Shown here piece by piece: positions 19,397-26,676 of a stretch of 64,000 nt of DNA (positions are counted from its first letter, which is position 1; each line of letters starts with the position of its first letter). Location of the stretch: assembly GCF_002234405.1 (NCBI RefSeq), contig NZ_NMQT01000102.1, positions 79,211 through 143,210 on the forward strand, written 5' to 3'. The translations under genes and the position numbers were made by a program. The notes beneath the pieces are model-generated. The model was not told the origin of the DNA and did not search any database. It saw only the letters and a program-made list of their open reading frames with translations. The DNA comes from Amycolatopsis thailandensis (GTDB taxonomy: Bacteria > Actinomycetota > Actinomycetes > Mycobacteriales > Pseudonocardiaceae).

Positions 19397-20386
19397 ATGA
19401 CGATTCTGGACTTCACCTACCTCAACTACGACCACGGCGGCGCCGCCCACGACCAGTCCACCGTCTACGACATGGACACCCTCGTGGAACTCCTGGGCGC
19501 CGACGACCGCACACCCGACGCGGGCATCATCGGCGAGGGCAACTTCTGGCGCTACTTCGGCGAGCGGGGAATCGGCGAAGCCGAAGTCGCGCTCAACACC
19601 ACCTACCGGCACCGCAGCTACGTGATCCGCCCTGGCAGCCTGCCGGGCGACTGGGGCGAGATCGGCCCCGCGCTGATCTATGACGCCGGCAAGGTCCACA
19701 AACACGACTGGCACGGCGACCCGCGTAACGCCGGGTTCCTCGCACGCAACCGCAACCGTGCCCGTCTGTCCCCACGGGACAACCCAGACCAGAAACTGAT
19801 CCTGTTCGGCTTTCACGGGCATCCCGACGGCGACCAGCGCCTGCACGACGTGAAACACTTCCGCCCCTACGGCACGCGGTCCGCGACGCCGACCGTCGTC
19901 CTCGGTGACTGGTTCGGCCATCCCTCCGGCCCAGAGTTCGAACCCGACAGCTACGCCGAGCACTTCGAGGAGCTCGCCCACTACGCGCCCCGCATGCTGT
20001 ATCCGGACGGGATCCCCATGCCCGGCGACTATCCCTTCGAAACCCGCGCCCTGGACTACCTGTGCGGCCGCTGGCAGCACGGCCGCCGCGACTGGCGGAC
20101 CGCGTGGCGCAGGAGAAAACCCGGCCGCCGCGGCGGGGGTGTCGGGTTCAGCCACCTCGGCGAACTCTGCGGCGACTACACGCCCACCAACTTCCCCGCC
20201 CCGAACGGACGCCCGGCCACCCAGATCGACTCCGCCGTGCTCAACCCCCGCGCCACGGCCATGCTCGTCCCGGGCAGCATGCTCGTCCACGAGCCCAAGA
20301 CACGGGTCAACGACCACAAACGTGTCTCGTTCAAGCTCCAGTTCCCGGAACCGGCCGCCGAGCACCCATGGGTCCCTCCGACATGA
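19397..20386 (+). CDS. Endonuclease/exonuclease/phosphatase (EEP)-like protein
   Basis: A 329-residue protein resembling actinobacterial EEP (DNase I-like) proteins: an opening FTYLNYDHGGAAHD, IGPALIYDAGKVHKHDWHGD, FHGHPDGDQRLHDVKHFR, then VVLGDWFGHPSGPEFEP and a closing VNDHKRVSFKL. The family's GD(L/F)N reads GDWF and the terminal SDH reads NDH, so two catalytic motifs are altered. It ends in an ATGA overlap with a 29-codon frame (20383-20472). Phosphodiesterase activity is plausible but not assured. Confidence 0.55.
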   Translation: MTILDFTYLNYDHGGAAHDQSTVYDMDTLVELLGADDRTPDAGIIGEGNFWRYFGERGIGEAEVALNTTYRHRSYVIRPGSLPGDWGEIGPALIYDAGKVHKHDWHGDPRNAGFLARNRNRARLSPRDNPDQKLILFGFHGHPDGDQRLHDVKHFRPYGTRSATPTVVLGDWFGHPSGPEFEPDSYAEHFEELAHYAPRMLYPDGIPMPGDYPFETRALDYLCGRWQHGRRDWRTAWRRRKPGRRGGGVGFSHLGELCGDYTPTNFPAPNGRPATQIDSAVLNPRATAMLVPGSMLVHEPKTRVNDHKRVSFKLQFPEPAAEHPWVPPT

Positions 20387-20390
20387 ACGA

Positions 20391-20750
20391 GTGCCACCTC
20401 CCCCGCCAGACCCGCAGGCCGTGGCCCAAGGCCCGCGACACCGGACGGCACCGATGGTCGCCCTCGGCGTGATCGTCACCGTCGCGGTGATCCTCCTGGC
20501 TACCGGCGTGACCGTGATCCTCGTCCTCGGCGGGATTCTCGCCTGGTACATCCGGGACGCCGAACGCCGGTCAGAGCGCACGTTCACCCGGATCCATGAC
20601 CCGGTTCGGATACCCGGGTCGTGGCAACTCGTCACCGACCCTGATGGACCAGCCGGGCGGCCTTTCCGGCCGGTCGTACGACCTGCGCCCGCCAGAACCG
20701 CACCCTCCGTGTCCCGCCACAGCAATAACTCCGTATCCGCATCGATCTGA
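20391..20750 (+). CDS. Small membrane protein
   Basis: A frame with one transmembrane segment (VALGVIVTVAVILLATGVTV, ILVLGGILAWYI) followed by a basic soluble tail. GTG 20391 gives 119 residues; ATG 20454 would give 98 and removes a proline-rich stretch. Neither has a good ribosome binding site; coupling through the overlapping 29-codon frame at 20383 is possible. No family recognised. Confidence 0.45.
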   Translation: MPPPPPDPQAVAQGPRHRTAPMVALGVIVTVAVILLATGVTVILVLGGILAWYIRDAERRSERTFTRIHDPVRIPGSWQLVTDPDGPAGRPFRPVVRPAPARTAPSVSRHSNNSVSASI

Positions 20751-20821
20751 CGTAGTCCACAGCCAACGTCGACACAAGAAATCCCCGCGACGCGCGTACT
20801 GGCAACCACCCGAAGGAGCAC

Positions 20822-21565
20822 ATGATGGCAGCAGGACACCCCACCACCACAGAGACGATCGTGGCCGTCGACGGACCGGCAGCGGCGGGAAAGACCACCA
20901 CCAGCCGCGTCCTGATGGCGATCTTCGGCCTGCGCTACCTCGAGAGCGGCAGGATCTACCGGATCATCGCGGCCGAAGCCCTGCGCCGGAACCTTCCTCC
21001 CGACGACATCGCCGCGATCGAGGCGCTCTGCGAAGAACTCCTCTCCGAGACTGGACCCAACACTGCCCTGGCCTCGCCCCGTCACACACCCGACTCGCTA
21101 CGGTCCCCCGCGGTGACAGGCCTCGTCCCGGGCGTGGCCCGGATCCCGGGCGTCCGCACCCACGCCACCGCACTGATCCGGCAGTGGGCCGCCGACCAGG
21201 CTGCGCCCTGCATCATCGAAGGCCGCGACATCGGCACAGCCGTGTTCCCCGCGGCACCGGTCAAGTTCTACCTCAACGCAACCCCAGAGGTCCGGGCGGA
21301 ACGCCGCGTAGGGCAAGAATCCGGGCTGTCCTACCCCGCGGTCCTGCAAGACATCCTCCGCCGTGACTACCAGGACACGACCCGGGCGAGCGCGCCGCTC
21401 ATCCCCGCCCGCGACGCCATCGAGATCGACACCACCGACCTCACCATCCAGCAGGTCATCCACCGCATGGCAACGGCCTACCGGGCCCGCCGAGGCAAGG
21501 ACAAGCCGATCAGGCCGGCGCGGGCGTCCGACGCTGAGCTCGGCAACCGCGGGGCCGTCGGATGA
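20822..21565 (+). CDS. Cytidylate-kinase-like P-loop protein
   Basis: A 247-residue nucleoside monophosphate kinase of the CMP kinase type: P-loop VDGPAAAGKTTTS, then LRYLESGRIYRIIAAEAL (family LRYLDTGAMYR) and IIEGRDIGTAVFPAAPVKFY (EGRDIGTVVxPxAxLK). ATG 20822 follows CGAAGGAGC. CMP kinases phosphorylate CMP/dCMP; Met-Tyr-Arg at the substrate site reads Ile-Tyr-Arg, so a different base or modified nucleotide is possible. The gene overlaps the DUF3558 gene (ATGA), and a partial copy follows at 22335. It is probably not the housekeeping cmk, given its setting. Confidence 0.8.
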   Translation: MMAAGHPTTTETIVAVDGPAAAGKTTTSRVLMAIFGLRYLESGRIYRIIAAEALRRNLPPDDIAAIEALCEELLSETGPNTALASPRHTPDSLRSPAVTGLVPGVARIPGVRTHATALIRQWAADQAAPCIIEGRDIGTAVFPAAPVKFYLNATPEVRAERRVGQESGLSYPAVLQDILRRDYQDTTRASAPLIPARDAIEIDTTDLTIQQVIHRMATAYRARRGKDKPIRPARASDAELGNRGAVG

Positions 21566-22206
21566 CCCGCCGTCTCGTCATGCCCCTCTGTGCGATCGTC
21601 GCGGCCACGGGCCTGGTGTCCGCGTGCGCGCGACAGGATCCCTGGAACGGGGGCACGCCTCCGCCGGGAGGTTCATCGACCCAGCCTTCGTCGCCAGCGT
21701 CAGGGTTGCCGTATGCCGGTGCGCCGAAGGTCGCCAACCCGCTGTCGGCGACTGTGCTGTCGGGTGATCCTTGCGTGGACGCGTTGACGCCTGAGCAGGT
21801 GCGCCCGATTCTCGGCGCGCCTCTGAAGCAAAGCCGGGATGACCTGGCAGCGGTGGGGCCTGCGTGCACCTGGGCCAACCTGGACAGGGGCTCTCAGCTC
21901 AACGTCGGATACGCCACTGTGGCGAAGACCGGTTTGAGCGGGGTGTACCAGAACACCAAACCGCAGTCGGGCGTGTGGAGGCCGATCGCCGACGTCCAAG
22001 GTTTTCCGGCGGTGGCACACGCGGGCAGTCCAGGTCAGACAACGAAGGATCTGTGTGTCGTGACGGTCGGACTCGCCGACGAGTTCGCCGTCGATGTCGC
22101 TGTAGTCCTCGGATCCGCGTAGCAGGGCATCGTGGATCCGTGCGGCATCGCCGCAGACGCCGCGGGTGCGGTGACCGCGACGCTGAAGGCCAAGGCGGGT
22201 GCGTGA
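21562..22206 (+). pseudogene. DUF3558 lipoprotein gene interrupted by an amber codon
   Basis: ATG 21562 overlaps the upstream stop. The product begins with a lipoprotein signal ending in GLVSACA and continues through SGDPCVDALTPEQVRPILGA and CTWANLDRGSQLNVGYA, the DUF3558 pattern. TAG at 22120-22122 stops it after LGSA, but the same frame continues with QGIVDPCGIAADAAGAVTAT to TGA at 22204-22206, which is the family's normal ending (DPC...A...TLK). So one nonsense change removes the last 28 residues. Mutation, sequencing error or rare readthrough are the options. Confidence 0.8.
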
Positions 22207-22334
22207 GCATGTTTCCCTGTGATCAACTGGAGCGTACCCCGTGAACCCTGACGTATGAGGCGAAGTAGGGCTTCAGCGCGCTCGTACGCACCGCCGAAGA
22301 AGCTGCCGAGAAGGCGGGGTGATGTCCTGAGCGG

Positions 22335-22797
22335 GACCGAGACCGGGCCGAACAGCGCCCTAACCTCACCCCGCCACACACCGGAATCTCTACGTTCCCC
22401 CGCAGTGACGGGCCTCGTGCCGGCCGTGGCCCGGATCCCGGGCGCCCATACCCACGCCACCACCCTGATCCGGCAATGGACCGCCGACCACACGCCCCGG
22501 ATCATCGAGGGCCGCGACATCGGCACAGCCGTCATCCCCACCGCGCGGGTGGAGCTCTACCGCACAACGACGCCCGAAATCCCGGCACAACGGCGCACGC
22601 TGCAGAACGGCACCGCCGGTGACGAACAGGGCCTCGCGAGCATCCACAGCCGACACGAGGCGGACACATCCCGATCGACGGCGCCTCTCAAGCCCGCCCA
22701 CGACGCCGTCATCACCGACACCTCCACGCTGACCATCGATGAGGTCGTCCGCCGCGTGGTCGCGACCTGCCGCGAACGCGGCCATGCGGCCACCTGA
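22335..22797 (+). pseudogene. Partial duplicate of the cytidylate-kinase-like gene
   Basis: The frame reads TETGPNSALTSPRHTPESLR, VARIPGAHTHATTLIRQWTA and IIEGRDIGTAVIPTARVELY, clearly copied from the 20822 gene (SETGPNTALASPRHTPDSLR, IIEGRDIGTAVFPAAPVKFY), and the DNA is similar as well. Homology begins near 22335, so the P-loop and substrate-binding N-terminus are absent. The short upstream part of the open frame is unrelated. It cannot be an active kinase on its own. Confidence 0.75.
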
Positions 22798-22861
22798 CCG
22801 CCGGCTACGGCACCCACACCAGAGCAGACATCGCAACCATCAGCGAGCAGGAGCACCCGCC

Positions 22862-23295
22862 ATGCACCCCTCCCCGGAACCGGACAACACCGCCGCGACC
22901 ACCGCCAGCAACTGCCCCTTCTGCCGGTACCAGGACCCCACGATCAGCACCGTGCTGATCGACGGACCGGCCGCCTACGTCCGCTGGGACAACTACCCCG
23001 CGGCCCCGGCCACCTCAACATCGTCCCGAAACGGCACGTCGAGTCCTACATCGACCTCACCACCCACGAGAACACCGAACTCCACACCTTGTCCATCCAG
23101 GCCAGCCGCGTCCTCGCCGACCGGTTCCACCCTGACGGCTACACCATCGGAATCAACGAAGGACGAGCAGCGGGCCGCACGATCGACCACCTCCACTTGC
23201 ACCTCATCCCCCGCCACCAGGGCGACGTCCCCGACCCCCGCGGCGGGATCCGGCACGTCCTGCCCGGTCCCAGCCCCGACAAATGGCTCTCCTAG
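22862..23295 (+). pseudogene. Frameshifted HIT-family hydrolase gene
   Basis: ATG 22862 opens NCPFCRYQDPTISTVLIDG and YVRWDNYPAAP, the start of a HIT protein. Near 23005-23010 one G is missing: restoring CCGGGCCAC would continue as GHLNIVPKRHVESYIDLTTH and then DHLHLHLIPRHQGDVPDPRG, with the catalytic His triad HLHLHL, ending at TAG 23293-23295. As written, the first frame runs into nonsense. The missing base is seen directly; loss of function, sequencing error and programmed frameshifting cannot be separated from sequence alone. Confidence 0.8.
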
Positions 23296-23346
23296 GGGGC
23301 CGGCCGGTCGATGCTGCAGTCCCATCCCTGCTGCCGAAATGATGAT

Positions 23347-24333
23347 CTTGCGATCCTCATCGGCTGAGAGGGCCGATGCCACCAGCCGGTCGCCGGGTTC
23401 GGCGATATGCTCGCCGCGCTGTTGCACTCTTCATCGGCCCCGGAGGGCCGATGCCACCGGTAGCTCCTCGACTGGTGCCCCGAGGCCACCCAGTTGCGAT
23501 CCTCATCTGCCCCGGAGGGCCGATGCCACACGTTGGCTGACGAGGCCAAGGGGCTGGAAAAGCGGTTGCGATCCTCATCGGCCCCGGAGGGCCGATGCCA
23601 CGCTTGTCCGCTTCGGCGTAGCGGTCCATCGCTTCGTTGTTGCGATCCTCATCCGCCCCGGAGGCCCGATGCCACCTCGCCGCGGACGCCGTCGAGATCT
23701 GCCGCGACCTCGTTGCGATCCTCATCTGCCCCGAAGGGCCGATGCCACCGTCACCCGCGCGGTGATCTGGGACCAGAAGACCAAGTTGCGATCCTCATCC
23801 GCCCCGAAGGGCCGATGCCACACCTGAACCTGCTGTCGACCGGGATCAACAACCTCTCGTTGCGATCCTCATCGGCCCCGGAGAGCCGATGCCACCGCCG
23901 ACCATCTCGGCCTGGGCGGGGGCGAGGCCGATGTTGCGACCCTCATCGGCCCTAGAGGGCCGATGCCACTCCTTGCCGAACTGCATACGCGCCGTGCAGC
24001 CGAGGTTGCGACCCTCATCGGCCCTGGAGGGCCGATGCCACCTGATCGCTACCATCATCGGCGGCACCCGCTGGTGGTTGCGATCCTCATCGGCCCCGGA
24101 GGGCCGATGCCACCGCGTCGAGCAGACCGAGACCGCGTTCGCGATCCTGTTGCGATCCTCATCGGCCCCGGAGGGCCGACGCCACCACCTTTAAGGAGGT
24201 CCATCGTGGCCAACACGTACCTGTTGCGATCCTCATCGGCCCCGGAGGGCCGATGCCACCGCGCGAATCTAGTGCGCGCTTTCTGGCAGTGCCGGAGTTG
24301 CGATCCTCATCGGCCCCGGAGGGCCGATGCCAC
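23347..24333 (-). CRISPR. CRISPR array 1 (14 repeats, 13 spacers), type I-C
   Basis: A 37-nt repeat recurs 14 times with 35-38 nt spacers. In the transcribed (minus) sense the repeat starts GTGGCATCGGCCC, forms the stem CATCGGCCC / GGGCCGATG around TCCG, and ends GAGGATCGCAAC, giving an 11-nt crRNA handle. Repeat starts on the plus strand are 23347, 23421, 23493, 23565, 23639, 23712, 23785, 23859, 23933, 24005, 24077, 24149, 24223 and 24297. The two leftmost are degenerate (23347 is 36 nt, 23421 has an altered 5' part) and several more left-hand copies carry changes, while those near cas2 are closest to consensus; the leader is thus on the right. Confidence 0.97.
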
Positions 24334-24458
24334 CCCTGCCTATACAGGGGAAACTACTGTTTCAGAGGTTCATAGTGACCTTTCTGTAATCGACACGCGC
24401 GGGTTTCGCTTCGGAACCTGATGGCGTGTCTGTCTACGCTCCCGGCTCTCACCTTCCC
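24334..24458 (-). promoter_or_regulatory. Leader of CRISPR array 1
   Basis: The 125 bp between the cas2 stop and the first (newest) repeat are AT-richer than the surroundings (for example AAACAGTAGTTTCCCC on the minus strand) and have no gene. Position and repeat decay indicate the leader and array promoter; no promoter boxes could be assigned. Confidence 0.6.
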
Positions 24459-24752
24459 TCAGAAGATGAGCGGGGTGCCGTGACCCGCTGGCGGTGAGTG
24501 CCCGATGTGCGAGGCATTGGCGAAGGATCCGGTAGTGAGGCGGTAGACACGGATGCTGTCGAGATCAGGGTGGATGATGTCGAGGAGGCGATGGCGCAGG
24601 AGCAGCAGCTCGGCCTCGCTCATCACGATCTCGAACACCGACTTCTGCACCCGGATTCCGTACGCTTCGCAGGATCGGGCAACTTGGCGGAGTCGCCCGC
24701 GGCCAGCGGGCGTGGTCGTGTCCACGTCGTAGGTGACCAGGAGTTCCATGTC
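24459..24752 (-). CDS. cas2: CRISPR-associated endonuclease Cas2
   Basis: A 97-residue Cas2: MELLVTYDVDTTTPAGRGRL gives the first beta strand with the conserved Asp, and RVQKSVFEIVMSEAELLLL and IRVYRLTTG complete the ferredoxin-like fold. The ATG at 24752 overlaps the upstream cas4/cas1 stop (ATGA); a longer in-frame extension is a shadow of cas1. Cas2 normally forms the integrase complex with Cas1, which is altered here. Confidence 0.93.
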   Translation of the reverse strand, partial: DMELLVTYDVDTTTPAGRGRLRQVARSCEAYGIRVQKSVFEIVMSEAELLLLRHRLLDIIHPDLDSIRVYRLTTGSFANASHIGHSPPAGHGTPLIF

Positions 24753-25731
24753 AGCTCGCGATCCAGGGTTGATAGGCGGGTTGATCGGCTCGGAGATGCC
24801 TCGCGAGTAGCCGTGCTTGCACGTTGGGCAGCAGAGCGGCGGGTATGTCACGTTCAAGCACGGAGTGTCGCCAGACCCGTTCACGTGCTTTCGACCATCG
24901 GTCGAGCACGAATGCTCTGCCGTCATCGGTGAGTGTCACACCACCCGCGGGATCCTGAGTCGTGTGTTTGGCGGTGATCTCCTTGCGGTTGAACAGGGTC
25001 AGGACGAAACGGTCAACGAGCAGGGGCCGGAACTCCTCCATCACATCGAGTGCGAGCGACGGCTTTCCGGGGCGGACCGCGTGCAGGTAGCCGATGTAGG
25101 GATCCAGCCCGACCTGTTCAAGGGCTCCGACCACCGCCACACGAAGCATGCCGTAACAGAAGGACAGAAGGCAGTTGAACTGGTCTTCGGGCGGACGTCG
25201 GCTGCGGCCCCGCGGGACTCCTCTCGCCAGCAGTGGCATGCTCTGGAAGTACGGCCGGGCGGCCGCGCCTTCGACACCGAGCAGTTCGGTCATCGAGCCC
25301 GCGCGTGCTGCCGCCGCAAGCGAATCGGCGTGTGACGCGGCAACCGCCCGGATCTCACCCTGCCTCGCGGGTTCCGCGTCGCGTGCGATGCGCAGCAGTA
25401 GCTGACGGTAGTTGTGCAGCTTTCCCGCGACGAGGGACCTCGCGATGTCGAGCCGGCGGCCGGGATCGTCGTGCGCGCGGGCTTGCTGGAGCCGTAGGAG
25501 CGGGTTACCGATCAGGTTCCCGCCGACGCGTCCGAGGAACCGACCGTTGCGCGACAACCATGTCACCGCACGGTTGTCCGCGGCGCATCGCAGAAGCAGG
25601 TCGTTGGCATTGTCGGTGAAGTCGCGGTCCAGATGGATCAGCGCGGCCTGCCGGGGACAGTAGGCGTAGTGCTCGAGGGCCGAGATCGGGACACTGGCCC
25701 ACGGCACCCCGGCAGGTCGTGCGTCGTCCAT
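24751..25731 (-). CDS. cas1: Cas4-Cas1 chimera: Cas4 N-terminus joined to truncated Cas1
   Basis: A 326-residue frame. Residues about 14-40 read VPISALEHYAYCPRQAALIH followed by LDRDF, the start of a Cas4 (LSALQHYxYCPRQCALIH) with its first Fe-S Cys. From about residue 48 (RCAADNRAVTWLSRNGRFLG) it is Cas1, matching I-C Cas1 from about residue 55 to the end. Cas1 catalytic regions are intact: LLGVEGAAARPYF, IGYLHAVRPGKPSLALDVME. Missing are the Cas4 nuclease domain with its other cysteines and most of the Cas1 N-terminal beta domain. An in-frame cas4-cas1 deletion is the simplest reading; integrase activity is doubtful. Confidence 0.85.
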   Translation of the reverse strand: MDDARPAGVPWASVPISALEHYAYCPRQAALIHLDRDFTDNANDLLLRCAADNRAVTWLSRNGRFLGRVGGNLIGNPLLRLQQARAHDDPGRRLDIARSLVAGKLHNYRQLLLRIARDAEPARQGEIRAVAASHADSLAAAARAGSMTELLGVEGAAARPYFQSMPLLARGVPRGRSRRPPEDQFNCLLSFCYGMLRVAVVGALEQVGLDPYIGYLHAVRPGKPSLALDVMEEFRPLLVDRFVLTLFNRKEITAKHTTQDPAGGVTLTDDGRAFVLDRWSKARERVWRHSVLERDIPAALLPNVQARLLARHLRADQPAYQPWIAS

Positions 25732-25736
25732 GCCTG

Positions 25737-26627
25737 TCAGGCCAGCAGCTTGGCGAGCGTCACACCGGCGGGCAGATCGTCGTCCGCGGCGTTGACCACA
25801 TAGTCGCTGAAAGAGCGGGGCGGGCCGGTGACGTGGTCGGCGAGGCCGGCGGTGACGCGTTCGGTGAGTTTGTGCGCCGGGGCGTTGCCGAAGGCGTTGT
25901 CGTGGCTGAAGACGTACAGGCCGCGGGTGGTCATCGTTCCCCGGGCGGCGGAGCGGTCGTGGTCGAACATCATCTCCAGGGTGCGGTAGAGCAGTTCCAG
26001 GTCACGGCTGTCGACCGCGGTCTGCTTACCGCGGGAGGCGGAGTAGTAGATCTCGGCCTTGTAGAGCCCGTAGGGGACAGTCCACTTGGAACCCATCTCG
26101 GTGCTCTCACCCCTGTCGATGTGGTCCTGTTTGGTCTGGGTGACCCGGGTGATCGTGTGCTGCTGCGGCGCGACGGGGTGGTAGCTGCGGGCGTTGGTGA
26201 CCTGAAGCGGCCCGTAGATCTGGCCCAAGGATTTGGTGTCGCCTGTGGACAGAACCGCGCCGAACAGCCGGATGTCGGCGTACTTCTCGGTCAGCCAGGC
26301 ACGGGCCGTTTCCCGTTGCTCGGCCGTGGGTTTCTTCTTTTTGTCGGTGATGTTTCCGGCCTCGAGAGACTCGGCCAGGCGGGTGTTCAGGGCGTGGCCG
26401 GCTTCGACGAAGATCCCGTACCGCGGGTCACCGTCCGCGGCGAGGGACAGGGTGTTGCGGATCTTGCGTTTGATCGCGACATCGGTGATCAACCCGTGCC
26501 CGGTCTCCTCGTCCATGCGCGGCCGATTACCGAAATCCGGGTCGCCGTTGGGGTTGCCGTCGGCGACGTCGAACAGCAAGACCATGTCGTGACGGACGGC
26601 GGGGTCGAGGTGCGGTGCGATACTCAC
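25737..26627 (-). CDS. cas7: Type I-C Cascade backbone protein Cas7 (Csd2)
   Basis: A 296-residue Cas7 of the Csd2 type: DMVLLFDVADGNPNGDPDFG at the N-terminus, LITDVAIKRKIRNTLSL, ADIRLFGAVLSTGD and RGTMTTRGLYVFSHDN near the C-terminus. Multiple copies coat the crRNA in Cascade. Start at 26627, 49 bp after the cas8c stop, and 5 bp before the cas4/cas1 start, consistent with one operon. Confidence 0.95.
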   Translation of the reverse strand: MSIAPHLDPAVRHDMVLLFDVADGNPNGDPDFGNRPRMDEETGHGLITDVAIKRKIRNTLSLAADGDPRYGIFVEAGHALNTRLAESLEAGNITDKKKKPTAEQRETARAWLTEKYADIRLFGAVLSTGDTKSLGQIYGPLQVTNARSYHPVAPQQHTITRVTQTKQDHIDRGESTEMGSKWTVPYGLYKAEIYYSASRGKQTAVDSRDLELLYRTLEMMFDHDRSAARGTMTTRGLYVFSHDNAFGNAPAHKLTERVTAGLADHVTGPPRSFSDYVVNAADDDLPAGVTLAKLLA

Positions 26628-26676
26628 TGGTAAACCTTTCGCTGCTGTGATGGGAAGGTGGGTTGGCGGACGGAGG

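Noticed and set aside
18854..21085. Minus-strand frame of 743 codons opposite the 2H, EEP and kinase genes.
   Set aside because: Antisense shadow; the plus-strand frames have family motifs and ribosome binding sites, this one has neither.
23347..24330. Open frames with repeated RSSSAPEGRCH or ILIGPGGPMPP units in array 1.
   Set aside because: They are translations of the CRISPR repeat and shift frame between spacers.
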